From contig NC_063982.1 of assembly GCF_932276165.1 (NCBI RefSeq), forward strand, positions 2,745,501-2,809,500: a DNA stretch of 64,000 nt. Reading direction: 5' to 3'. Below the pieces are notes generated by a model, which was not told where the DNA came from, did no database searches, and saw only the letters and a list, made by a program, of their open reading frames with translations. The translations under genes were made by a program, and so were the position numbers. Within the stretch, counting starts at the first letter, position 1; every line of letters begins with the position of its first letter. This stretch comes from Plutella xylostella. Its lineage: Eukaryota; Arthropoda; Insecta; Lepidoptera; Plutellidae. Below, one piece after another: positions 20,101 to 33,300 of this stretch.

Positions 20101-20894
20101 GTAAACTGTAAAACCCGTACTAAGGGTACTGGTTGATGAGACTGCTATGACTATTTCTACTAATTCACAAACCAAGAAGGACTCAAATTTCTTTTCAAAT
20201 TACATAATAATGGCGACTTACATTGTACAAAAATCAGCGAGAAACACTGACCATAAGGTAATTAATGTCTGTCTTTATAGAGGTTTACTTTTGGAATCGA
20301 TTTGACTGGTTAGATTTACATTTTATGCTCACATTCCTTCGTTTTAATTTAATATTTCTTGCTCTAGTCTAATCGATTCCAAAAGTAATTTAGAATTCAT
20401 AGTTATGCAATGTTACAATTCATTATTACAACTTATACTAGCAGGGCACATCTGCCAAATTGCGTATGTTCAATAATACATTCAAGGATTGATTCATGCA
20501 TATAGTCCATGTTCATAAGTGTAGCAACATTTACACTAGCAGTGTCACTTAGAAATTTAGGCTTCAAAAGCTCATTTTTTTCCGCTGATGTTGTGGCTAA
20601 ATTCAAACCAAACTACCGTTATCACGATCCTACAGTTATGAACTTAGACGGTGTCCCAAATGAAACATTGCTTTGCATTGGTGAAATTAGCTCTTCGTTT
20701 TTACAAAGTTACAAAGCGCAAAATTTTACCTTACCGATAGTTATAGGTGATCCTAATGGGTATGGGAAAAACTGATTCACTCTCTACACACCAAGATCAA
20801 AACTACACCAATACACAGCAATATTTAATTTCGACCACACAAAAAACACCCTTTCAACCCTTGCCACAAACAGACTGCGCTGTTACAAGTTTAC

Positions 20895-21066
20895 TTTAAC
20901 CCTTAACAAGACCAATACGATACCACATGGTTTTCTTACTTTGGCGAAAACATTTGAAGTAGCCGTGTGGGTTAATCTTTTACATGTTAAATTTAACCCT
21001 TAACAAGACCTATACGATACCACATTGTTTTCTCCCTCCAACCAATGAAACATTTCAAGTATCCGT
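20895..21066. repeat. Tandem duplication, period 97 bp, next to the E(Pc) stop
   Basis: tttaacccttaacaagacc...atacgataccacat...catttgaagtagccgtg begins at 20895 and again at 20992 with moderate divergence. It lies 120 bp below the stop codon in the presumed 3' UTR. The + strand open frames here are incidental. Confidence 0.85.
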
Positions 21067-21185
21067 GCTAGGTCAAGAGTTAATTATGAATCAGACGTAT
21101 CCTGGCTATCCGCTGTGCGCGGAGTGGGCGTGGGCTAGAAGGCGAGCACGGGCGGCGCGTCCTGACTGCGGGGCTCCGGGCGTTG

Positions 21186-21342
21186 TCACGTGACCTCCAT
21201 GGGCAGCGTGTCGGCGGGGCGCCGGCGGACCGCGCCGTTGGTGGCGGCGTCCGTGTCGCCGGGTGTGTCGATACGGCGCCCGTCCGGCGTGAGGACTGAG
21301 GAGGTTGAGGCCGCGGCCGAGGTAGTCACTTCGACTATCTCG
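21186..21342 (-). CDS. E(Pc): E(Pc) terminal exon
   Basis: The acceptor is ttctcttccag; it enters in phase 2 and ends TGA at 21186-21188. It encodes SEIVEVTTSAAASTSSVLTP and ends ADTLPMEVT, the C-terminus shared with vertebrate EPC1 (MEVT). This fixes the gene's end. The exon is far more GC-rich than the DNA just below it. Confidence 0.93.
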
Positions 21343-24300
21343 CTGGAAGAGAAAGGTTAGGGTTAGTTGAAAGTTGGGGAGACTGCAGACTCTTTTGGGG
21401 ATGGTTATAAAACTGTCCGGTTATATCTACCGACGAATTGATAGCCTATGGGGTAGAAGAGTTAATTACCCTCCACCCTTTTAGGCAGCTAGCCAATAGT
21501 GGCTGGATCAAGAACGCCCGGTGCACTCGGGCAAGGCTTATGTCAAATCGTGGACGACAACGGGCTGATGATTACAAGTATGATATATTTATTTTTATGT
21601 CTACTCGACTCCTGAAGGCTTGGCAAACAACAGTATAAAAGACTAGCATTTTAAAATATATATTTACCTATTAGCAGCATGCGCGGCGGCGGGGTGGGCC
21701 ACGAGCCTAGCGGGCCGCGCTTTCAGCTGCGCGCTCGTGGTAAACGCGATCGCCTGCACATTCGCCATCGCGCCCGATATCGCGATCTTCTGGCCCGACT
21801 TGGGCAGATTTTTCTGCAGTAAGTTCGCCACTACCGCACTGGGTATTGAGGCAGTTCTGGTTGTCGATGTCGACGGCTCTGAGCGAGTTATTTGAGGTGA
21901 GGCGACATGCACTGTGCGGTTTTTCAGCTGGATCTGATGTCGCAAAGGCGCTCTCACCGGCACTCCGGCCCTGACAATCTGTCTTCCATCCAAACTAACG
22001 CTGACTCTGTGCGGTCGCGTCGTCGCCGCTATGTTCCCTCGTAGTTGAGACGCGTCAAACGTGGCCATGACCTGTCGCTTCTTGGCGTCGTTCAGATCTA
22101 ATCGTGCTACGGTAGTCGCTTTCCCCGGCTGCGGTTGTCTGACTACATTCACTAGATGTGCCCCTTTGCCGAGTTGTCCTTTGATTTCGAAGAACTGTGC
22201 GCAGGAGCCTGGGGCAGCCTTCAGTGTGGCTGATTTGGCCTCGCCGAGGGTAGCTAGAGACACGACGGTGGGTAGCTGAGCGATGCCGGCTCGGCTCTGG
22301 GCTAGTAATTGTGTTCTCTGCGTTTGCGTTAGCGGGTGGGCGTGAAGGACCTGGAAAGAGAGAAATAAATGTGAATGTGAGTGACTAATAGAAAAATACC
22401 TCTGACTGAAGTTGCAACAAGTTGAATAAATTAGTCATAAAAGTATAATGATACCGAATTGTCTGCTGGATATAGGCCTCTGCCAAGGAGGGCCACAGCA
22501 CTCTGTCCTTGCCCTCCTTCAGATAGTACCGGATACGTTTCGAAGATCGTGTCGGTCCATCAAGCCGGAGGGCGTCCAACGTTTGCAGTGATATCCCTAC
22601 TGTACCCGGTGAATATTGAGGTGAGCAGCCGTTTCTCTATCAAGTAGCCATGCGTGGGCCATGCCACTGTATGTTGGTTATGTCGGTTACTTTAGTTCGT
22701 TTGTACCTTCAGTTTACTCTTCGCAAGTGTTATTAATCACAGACCACACGACACGGTATACGAGTTGTCGAGTGGAGACCACGAACAGGTTAACGCAGCG
22801 TGGGACGCCCTCCTGCCCGCTAGACTGACGACCTTAGGCGTGTAGCCGGTAGTGGTTGGATGAGGACGGCCGAGGACCGAGTGTTGTGGCGCTCCTTGGG
22901 AGAGGTCTATGTCTAGCAGTGGATGATTATTGGCTGGTGACGATGATGATGACACGACACGTACCTTGAGCTTGTTGTGTGCAACTACCGTACTACACAA
23001 CAACCGCTAGACACACGTACTTACCTTGAGTTTGTTGTGCGCCCATTTGGCTATTGTCTGTTATACTTCCGTTTGTTTACCTTTCAGTTTGTTGGGTGCA
23101 CAATAATGGCCAGACACACGTACCTTCAGTTTGTAGGGCGCACAGTTTGTTACACATTTTGCTATATCGGTTACTTTATAGTTCGTTCATACCTTCAGTT
23201 TGATGGGTGCATAATAACGCCTACACTACACGTACCTTGAGCTTGTTGTGCGCGTAGATGTTGGCGGGCGGCTGCAGCTGCTTCTGCTGCAGGTGCACGA
23301 CGGGGCGCCGCGGGGAGTGCGCCGCGGAGACAGACACCGGCCCTGGAACTGGAAGTGAGGATGTTAGATTTATGAAAGTAGTATATTAGGTGGTATGGAG
23401 TTTCGAAAAGTGGTTAAAAGGGGGTGAATCGCAGAGGGTCATTCTGAACAAGTTTTGAACCTTTCGTCGCTGAGTGCCTAAAACGCAGTCCGCCTATTTC
23501 GCGTTATGCCTTTACCTAACAAGAGTTAGATATAATGATGATTTAGACTTGTGTATTAGTTCATGAGCGAGCAGGTAGATTGTACCACTTTTTCAACACC
23601 TGTACAGGTACAGGAGGTAGCTCAAAGCTCAGTCGGTAACTCTTGCTTGATAAAATACGAAGTTTCAGAGAACTGCAACGCAACGATCGTAGTAAGCGCC
23701 GCAGAGCTATCTTGCTAACTGACTAACGCTGAGTTGCAGGAAGGAACTTTAAGCTAATGTCGACATTAAGCAAGCAAGGCAGCTATACATTTAAGGTCGA
23801 CATTAGCTTAAAGTTCCTTTCTGTAATTCGGCATAAGAAGAATAAGATAGCGTAACAGATTTATAGTACATACCGATCTCCCCTCGCGCGGGCGGCGTCT
23901 CGGGCGCGTGGAAGGGCCCGTTCTGCGCCGCGCCCGCCTGCGACGACAGCACCTGGTTCTGCAGACGAACCTGTAATTAACACATACAGGATATTAGGAT
24001 ATGGATTTGTAATGGAAGTAATAGGTCTATTCGAGAGTGTTAGGTGCGAGAACTAACAAACCCGCAAAGGATGTCTGTTAGAGATGTAGTGTTAAAGGAC
24101 ACCACAAACATGCAATCGTAGCTTAGGGCCTTAGATACGTATTTATTGGTATTTCAGATGGATTGTAATCGATTTTTGACTGATGATGAGACAAATTTTC
24201 AATGATTAGCTGGCTGATGGTGATGATTCTAAGTTTTGGGAAAGAGATAAACATAACTTAATTGTGCAATAAAAAATAGATACACAGTATGTATATACGA

Positions 24301-27300
24301 ATTCTTGCTGATTTCAAGTAAGGACTTGCATTTCTTTGCACTAATAAAATAAGTATACATATAGGTGAAAAACCCCAAAAAACTCACCCGCAAACTATCC
24401 GACACATTCACCGTCAGCACATGCGGCCGCGCCGCCTCGCCCGCGCCCTGCGTCACATGAGTCACATGGGTCACGCCCGGGGCCACGTGGGTCACGCCGG
24501 GGGTCACGTGGGTCACGCTGGGGGCCACGTGCGCCACGCGGTGCGGCGCCGATGTGATGATGTGCTTCTTGAGCGGGGAGTGCTTCGTGTGGACCGTCTT
24601 CAGTTGGACGCCGTGCGACAGTTGCACCTCTTCGATGGTTTCCGGGTCTTTTTGCTGCTTCGGCCGTTTTGGTGAAGGCTGCGGGGGAAATGATATTGGG
24701 TCAGTTTGTGGGTGGCGATATTCACACGGTGGATGGAAAGTATTGATGACTTATCGCACAGTTAATATAAAATTGATGATTACTTAGAGGACGTTAATGC
24801 ATGGCTGTGATAAATAGTTCGCTCTGCTCATATTGTTAAAATAATTATTATTAAGCTTATAAGTATTGTATACTAAACTAGTTTTAAGTATTTTTTTGAA
24901 AAGATGGCTCAGGAGTTTCTTGCCTCCGTTCTTCTCCTTAGACAGAAAGAGCCCCCCTTATCCGAACGGAGAGTAGTTTGTAAAAATTGACGTTCATCAG
25001 AATTTTTTTAATTTTTACGCTGAATTTTTTGACTTTGACTTATTGCAATACCGTCACTACACAAATTTTTCAATAAAATTATGAGTTAAGTACTGCAATA
25101 TATTCAGATTCCGATTAGATTAGAATAAAGGTGCGATATGATAATAAAACCGGCAGGGGACCCGTGCCCCAGCAGGGGGGACGTGATGGGACGTGATGGG
25201 TCGTGATGGTGATGATAATGACTAACCTTAGGGGCGGGAGTGTTGGCGGGCGCGGGCGCTGCTCGCGGCTTCTCCTCCTTGACCCGCGGCTTGATGTCTT
25301 CCACTTCTTGTTTAACCTCGACGGGGCGCGGCACGCACACCGGCGCCGTGGGAGCCGCGGTCACGTTCACTACTGACGAGCCGAATGACGATCTGGAAGT
25401 ATTATACAAAATGAATGAAATAGATGCACTGGAGAGCGGTATAAAACCTAAACATTTGACATAAAAATTGGCTTAGCGGTGCCTTAACTATGCAGAGTTC
25501 TAACCGGTAACGAAAAATTATACATACTACATATATATAATTGGAAGTTACAAATAGATGCGGTATGTAATAAGGTGAACAGGTTTATACATATATTATT
25601 TGCTCTAAAAAAGCTGCGTTCGGTATCGTCTCAGGATGCTGCTATCCTGGTGTACCCACAAAGCAAATGGTGAACCACAGTTATGTCTGTTCAGCTTTAA
25701 GATACGGTATAGTACAATGGGGAAATTCTGTCGATGCGCATAGAGTATTCATAGCTCAGAAAAAAAGCATACGTGCCGTCTGGGGTCTAAAGTGGATGGA
25801 TTCGTGTAAGGCAATATTTCAAAAGCAGAAACTTTTAACATTACCCTGTATTTATATTTTTGAAATGTAGAAATTTGTAATAGAGATAAGTTTATAACTG
25901 CAGTACACAGTCTCATTCTTAAATTCACACGTTAAAGATGCTTATTTGAAAGGCGGATTCTTATATATCTCTAGCTGACTAAATAGTCTAGTAAATAAAC
26001 AAAAAATTTACTAACCTCTCTATGCGCCGGCGCACGCGACCAGAGCGCGCGCCTCCACTCTGGCCCTGGCATAAAAAAGGGTCCTTCACATCCACATCCT
26101 TCACCAACTCCTCCAACAAGTCATCCGGCAACAGATCCTTCTTATCATCCGTCAGCGTCTCCGACAGTATACTCTCGACTTGATCCTCAGTCAATCCTAG
26201 ATTTTCGCTCAACAGGTCGTCAGACAAGTCCAGTTGTGGTTCGTTGATGAGCGAGTCCTGGTACAAGTGGGCTAGTGTGAACTCTGAGGTGATGAAGGGG
26301 TCCGGCGCGAGCACGTCCACGGCGAGCGGCGTGTGTGACGTCACGGGGGAGAGGGAGGCGTCGAGTGCGGGGGGAGGGGAGGGCGGCGGCGTCTTCGGCC
26401 GGAAGTGTAGCCTGGAATGGAGATATCGGAGATTTATTAACTATTTAAAGAGAGATTATTGCTTACGTAAATGTCTCTTCTTCAATGCCTTGATTTGAGG
26501 TAGATGAAGCTCACTATTTATAGTTGTTTTACCATTTAATGAAGGCAGAAAGAGCCAATAGATCACCATCTCCGTGGAAAGTTTACATTGGAATATGATA
26601 TTATCGGGATACAAAAGAAGAACATATATATGCAGCCAAATTGAGCAATGGTTGCTCAGGCAGGCAGTTTAGACCCCAAGTGTTGTGTCTATACACAAAA
26701 TATTCCATTCCAGTGAGCCAGTTGTCCACAGAGAATGAAAAGGATAGAGGAAGACCTATGGATAGCAATAAATAAATATCAGAGATAAAAATCCGCATAA
26801 AAACAGCACTCACCATTTCTTGTTAACCTCCTGTATGAACTTCTCAAACTCCTGCTCGACAGGCTCCAAACTCGCCTCCGAGTCATAACTGCTGTCACTA
26901 CAGCCAGACCACGACCGCTTCCTCATCACCCGCACCAGATTCTGTCTCACACCACTGTCCCATGTCCTTTTATCACTAACACTAATATCACTTGGGTCCA
27001 CACATTCACTTGTTTCTGTACGTTCACTTGTTTCCATTCGTTCGCTTGTTTTCGTTTGTTCACTTGTTTCCGTGGGTTCTGCGGGCTCGGGCTTGATGTC
27101 CTGAAGCCACAGGTGGGGGTGCTGCTTGAGATGCTTGCGGAAAGTGTGTCTCCATGGGTGTTTGCCGCTCGTGTGGTAATCTCTGGTCATCTCCTTCGGG
27201 TTTCTGTGCTGTTCTGTTTCCAGTTCGACTTCCTCGTCCCGTTGGGCTTTGTAACTGTAACAGATGGGTAGGAAGTTAGTTGTTGTAATGGAAATTTATC

Positions 27301-30300
27301 AACGTGGAGAAAAACACCGTTAAACATTGTGTCTTATTGTTCCCACGAAATTAATGTAATTTAAAATAAACAGTTGCCGTATTCCGGCTAAATCATTTCA
27401 TGTCAATAAGAGCAAACCATACTGAAAACGCTATTACAAAATAGGTACGAATACTGCTGTAATGTCTCATCAAAAACACTCAGAGCATATTAAGTTACCT
27501 TGTGTCTTGACCTGTGTAGTCTAGTTTCCTAATTATAGAGCTTCCACTATACTATTGTATTTTTGACGTTTCCTTATGTCTGGTTAGTAAAGTTGGTTTT
27601 CCTTTGCAGTCATCAAATATGTATGGGATTTCCAATGTCAAAAAACCAATAATAAGATGGACAGAGTAAAGTAAATGGTTTATAATACAAACCCAAAAGG
27701 CTTCGGCGCAATTGGTCCTAGGAGTGTACTCCTGAATGAAAAGAAATCTTTGTATAATCGTACTATGCTAGCATTAGAAGCTGTTACCTGGTATCGGTGG
27801 TGAAGGTGAAGGGCAGGCGGGTCCACAGCGGGTCGAGCGGGGTGCGCACGCGGTCCAGCGCCACGCGGCCGCCGCGCGCTATGCGCCGCCGCGCGAACCC
27901 GATGCAGCGGGGGTGGCCCGCGCGCAGCGATGTTAGCGTGAACCTGTGATATTAATAATAATTAGGTGTGGTGCTTGGTATTGTATTACTTTATTAGATT
28001 CTGAGCTTGAACTGATGCCCAGTCACTCTAGTTTGACAAAACCTAAGGAAAAAGAGAGCTGCCATGGAATTGGTAGATTGAATACAACGAAACAGATAGA
28101 AAGATGTAGGTAATAAAGCAACGCTCTGAAACTTTGTTTTGCTACAGTTACCCTCCTGAAGCGGACGTCTGAATAGGTCTTAAGTTGATAATTTGGTACA
28201 TACCTCAACCGATTGTCAAGCTCGTGTTCGTAGAGTGCATCCTTAGAGGTATCTTCTGGGTCCACGGGGTCGCCGTACAACGTCGCGGTGGGCTGGAAAC
28301 GACAAGTGAGTATACAAAATACAAATACAAAAACGTTTATTCATTTGCCAAAAAGTTTTTCAGTAAACTAAGCTTGACCCCTTCTTTTAAGTACATAAGC
28401 ACCTGTGCCAGAAGAGGTCACTCTTTCTTAACAAAGTAATTTAGCCAAATTTTGACATAATTTAATTCTTATAAGTATTAAGTACAATGACACAGTTAGT
28501 ATATACTAACAGATAACATAAAGTGTTGATGTTGCTTAATATCATCATAAATTTTATAATTACATGTACCTAAGATTGCAAATTGAAAGTTTGTATTTAT
28601 AAAAATTGATTTGGCCACTATTACTTTGTACTATTAGAAATCTACTCCCATACTCCCATAGCGGGGTAGGCAGAACTTGTTTGAATGTACAAAATTAAGA
28701 AAAAAACATATATGATAACACCTTCCCAACAATAAAATGCTCTGCCATCCCTCGTCGTTTCGATTGGTCCGGTCTCCCGGAATAATAGGGGGCAGCATAT
28801 TGCAATTTTTGTCATATCCTCCAAGAGCATAAACTTATAGATCTGACCCATAAATTTCAACTCAGAGTGTTCAATGCGGCCCTGACGACCCTATCAAATC
28901 CTGATAAAACAGCAAAACACTCACCATTTCATAATAGCATCCCGCCTTGCGTCTGAACGCGAAGGGCCCGTCGTCGGGCGGCGTGCCGGCCTCCGCGCGC
29001 GCGCTCTCCTCCTCAGAAGAAGTATACACGCCCGAGTCTGCGTAACATGGGTTAAAAACACATTGTCGAGTTTAGTACGAGAGGGGGGGTAAGTTTCGGG
29101 GTATTTATGGTGAGCAATCTAGTGATATCGCCTTTACCCCTCGGGGTAAAAGTGTTCAAGTGGGATTTTTCTGTGAGCAATCTAGTGATAGATATATATT
29201 TTTCTGTTTTTTAATCCACTTATTTTTAACGAGTATCACAATGACGCTTCCTGCCTATGGTAAACAATAGTTTGTTCTATTCGGGGGTAAACAGTTTAAA
29301 ATTCACTAGTATGCGGGTGAGTAGATTTGATAATTTATATCACTAGATTGGCCACACATAATTTACATAATATTGCAGCATTTGAAACAAACCTACCTTA
29401 CATTTAATTTGATAGCTCTATTAAACCTTTACACCAACTTTAGTAAATTTTAGCGATAGATTTAATCAGTTCAGTGGAATAGGCAAAGACATTTAGCTTC
29501 TCTATTGACTTATTTATCAAGAAGATGGTTAAGAGACTTCTAAAGCGTAGATGAAACGGCTGGGCTTTTATACAGTTCGGCAAATCCTGATAAGCCCATT
29601 TTGATGAAAACGTTTGCATCCATACATCAGAAGCCTAAACACGTGCACATTGTTTACCAACCCGACTTTTGATCCTTCTTACCCCCGATTATTATTATTT
29701 TCTTTTACCCCAAACATTTCAACCCATTTTCTCCCATTATCACTGCGTTATTTTATCACACAGTAATTATGGAAGTAAAAAAATTACAAACCCCAGTTTT
29801 ACCCCCTAAAAATTCAATTACCCCACAAAATTTCAACATTACCCAAAAAATAATAGTCCCCATAAAACCCCAAATTTACCCCACAATTTTTCGGTTACCC
29901 CGCATTTCTCCCCACAGTTACCCCCCAGTGATGGCGGGTCGCACTCACCTCGTAGCCCCTGTGCGGAGCCGGTGCCGTGGTGCCGGTGTTTGCGTCGTTT
30001 GTACGGACGCTTCTCGCGCTGCAAGTCAATACATAACGTGCATAATACCACGCTTGCCGTTCCCTCCTTACTTACGACTAACTGTGGCTGGGGGAACTAC
30101 GGGGTAAGGTTCAGTTTGGTCAAATGTTTTGTCAAAATTACTTCTTCATTTGATTGGCACTAAATACTTTAAATAACAAAATGTTATAAAGACAATTATT
30201 TTATACAAGCCGCTTATTTTACTCATTTATATTGAATCTTTTTTCAGGTGCTGATAATTTACGATAAATATCATTGCGTTACAAACTATTAAACATACTT

Positions 30301-33300
30301 GACGGATGAAGAAGATGCTGTTAAATTGAGCCTCGATGAATTATAACAAAGATACCATAATAACATTCTAATCTAAACCATTCCTATGGTTATATTTGAC
30401 CAAATGAACCACCCATTAAGTTCACCCAGCACATATAAGGAGAAGTTGACTGAACGACTGATATATTAACTCATAGCCGAATTTGAAGCACAATATATTA
30501 TTTATCGCAAATGTAGTAGGTATAATGGGGCGATACTTCAGAAGAATATAGAAAATTCATCCGTCCCGTAACACTGCATATTATCATCATGTTAATATTA
30601 AATTTACCCCAGCTAAACGTTACAGGGCTATTTAGGGAAATAGTTCTGTGAGATACCGTTTTTAAATAGAAGATCGTAGACGTGTATTTTTTCATAAATG
30701 GAAGATTCTAAAGCAACAAATATAAAATTTCCCCACCCACCTCTATCTTAATTTATACTTTGCTTTAGAATCAGCGTAAATGTGTGTGTGATTGCTTTAG
30801 AATCAGCGTAAATGTGTGTGTGTGTGAGTGTGTTTGATTTATGAAATAATTTACTGCGGGTCCCGCAGTCTTAAATCTGATGTAATACTAGTCATTTAAA
30901 TACTTGATTATTATTCCAAGATTTCAGTGAGTTGGTTCCATAATGAAAGTTGCTCAGAATGTCTTATCAACATTGACTTAGCAACGGGAACGAAACTGAT
31001 GATGAAAGTCCACGTCATATACCTACAGGGTATATATGGCAATATAGCAAGCCGAAAGGGGATGACTCAGGGGGTCATCCTGAACAACTCCATAAGTCAC
31101 CGCCTTTCGACTTCCTACACCACTTTTGCAACACCCTGAATATGCCCGTATGTGTGTTTGTGTGAGTGTCAGATAACAACAATACACAAGACCAGTAATT
31201 ACCTGTCTGGGCGCGTCGGGGGGAGGGAGGCGCGGCGCGGGCGGCGGGGGGTACGCGGCGTCGCGGAACCGCGCCGTTTGGGCTGCCAGGGACGCCGCAG
31301 AGAATGTGGAACGACTGCAAGAGAAATGGATTACTTTTAGAGACTTTATATAAACACTAGGTAAGTTATATGAGACCAGGCACAGGCAAACGGAGTTTAC
31401 GTTTGATGAGCTACTTTTACTTTAACAAAAAATAAGTTTCTGCGACTGGTCGAAAAGGTCGTTTAGCAGCAGAAACGTAAAGCTATATTGACCCTCTAGT
31501 TAGTTAGATCATCTTGAAATATAGCTGGTAATGGCTGAAGAAAGCCGAAGTGTGTTCTAATTCTCGTCCTTATTATATGTCCAGCTATGGTCGATTATCG
31601 GCTGATTTACTATAAATACTCAACGAACATTTCTGTTTCTTTCCTCGTTTAAGCCTTCTGACTGACGCATACTAATAGACCATCGTTTTTGCTCTCAATT
31701 GATCCAATATCACCCCTAAAACCCACCTCTGCGGCAGCTCAGGCGGCAGGTGCGACGCGAAGTCCTGCGCGTGGTATCGCCGCTCCGACAGCAGCGCCGT
31801 GAGCCGCAGCAGGTCGCGCTTGGCTCGCTCGCGCCGCGCCACCAGCTCGAGTAGGGTCAGCGCGCGCGCGAGGTCGCGCCGCAGTTTCAGCATCTTCTCG
31901 TACGAGCTCTCGTCGTTTTTCCTGTGGATTAATAAATGGGTCGCGTTTTATTACACGTCAATACTCAAGCCCTCTTATCATAAAACGCAAATTAAAGATA
32001 GTTCTGGCCTAGAACCAGTTGAGTCCAGCGATTTCATACAATTCTAACCAAGTCCCCTCTAGACCTAGAGACCTCATACGATGACATAATGTGGAGACCC
32101 ACTACAGGGTTCAGATAAAGTTAGGTTTGCAGCCGCCTAAACTGAAAGTTGTGAAATTTAAAGTCTTTGAGTCTCTAGACGCTATGTCGAGTTATTAAAT
32201 AACAATGAACTGACCTGTTCTTCCGAGTCTGCATCTTCTCGGTGCGTCTGCGGAAGGCGAGGTACGGGTTGTTGGTGGACTGCCCCGGCCGGGACTCCGT
32301 CTTCACCGACAGGATCAGCGGGTGTTGCTGTCGATACAAATTTAAATATTTCATTACATGTCACATGGAATAGAGACACAACAGCGACGGTAAAATAAAA
32401 GTTTTTTTTTCTATTTACCCCATTGTTCAAAGTTACCCCGTTTCATGGAAACACGTTTACCCAATCATCATAAATTTATCAATGCTATAATTTTAAAATA
32501 CACAATAATAGTTATAAGCAGCCTTTACTATACAGGATGTTGCAAAAGGGTATACTAAGCCGAAACCTACATGTGCAGCATGGTATATCTAAGCCCGAAA
32601 CTGAAATCACAATTTCAAAAAATATTAATTTTCCATAGAAACTTTGTTGGTCACGTGACTTTTTTACTATGGAGAATGTTTTTTTTTCGCGAATTTTGAA
32701 ATTCTGATTTCAGTTTCGGGCTTAGATATACCACCCTGTATAAGCAAGTTCCAAGTAGCGCTGTCCTCGGGCTTCCTCATCCAGCCACTACCGGCTAACT
32801 GTTTAAGATCGTTAGGACAAGATGGCTTCTCACGCTACGCCTGCCTGTGCGGCGTCTAAACTCAAGAACTAATTTACCCCACAGGTCAACAGCTTACCCT
32901 ACATCAATAACCAATTTACCCCACAGACAGGTCAACAAATCCTCGGCTTATTTGGCCAGCCCACTTCAACATACCATGACTACAGTGTCAACATACCGTC
33001 TTGAGCCGCTTGTTGAGCCAGTAGTCGTAGACGGCTATGACCAGGTCGTCCTGCCGCTCCAGCAGCAGCTTGGCCTCGCCGAGCGTCACGACGGTCTGCC
33101 CCGAGCTCCGCTCTAGCTTGTCCATCATCTGCTCGAACATCAGCTCTGCGGATTGAGCGTCTGTTAGTGGGCTGTGTTTGTTTTGTATTATTGGAGGACA
33201 AGGTTTGGGTACGGCACCCGGGTACAGACTCTTATTGGGGAGTCGCTCAAGTCTATTTTTTGTCTCAGATACTAAATTGACAGATTCTGATACGGTGCAT

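Larger units (their letters stand above)
17130..21185 (-). promoter_or_regulatory. Probable long 3' UTR of E(Pc)
   Basis: About 4 kb directly after the E(Pc) stop is AT-rich and holds none of the MITEs, SINEs or Helitrons that crowd the rest of the window, apart from a short LINE-like piece near 19235-19300. That contrast suggests constraint and fits a long UTR ending at the AATAAA at 17147-17152. A Pumilio-type TGTACATA is present on the - strand near 17331. A 97-bp tandem duplication lies near its start. This is inference; transcript ends are not visible from DNA. Confidence 0.5.

Noticed and set aside
20509..21193. Plus-strand frames beside the E(Pc) end
   Set aside because: No recognised domain; the frames are interrupted, overlap the E(Pc) terminal exon, and lie in the presumed 3' UTR with a tandem duplication.
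21664..22263. A 199-codon - strand frame as a stand-alone gene
   Set aside because: It is the inside of the E(Pc) exon 21668-22350; it has an upstream acceptor and a donor just before the stop.
22693..23235. CRISPR-like array
   Set aside because: The repeats are diverged copies of an E(Pc) exon junction with uneven spacing, in a eukaryotic intron.
24421..24675. Plus-strand histidine/glycine-rich protein
   Set aside because: It is the antisense shadow of the THVxPGV coding repeat of E(Pc).
29060..29930. Telomeric repeat relic
   Set aside because: Insect telomeres use TTAGG; the TTACCCC heptamers here are dispersed, not in tandem.
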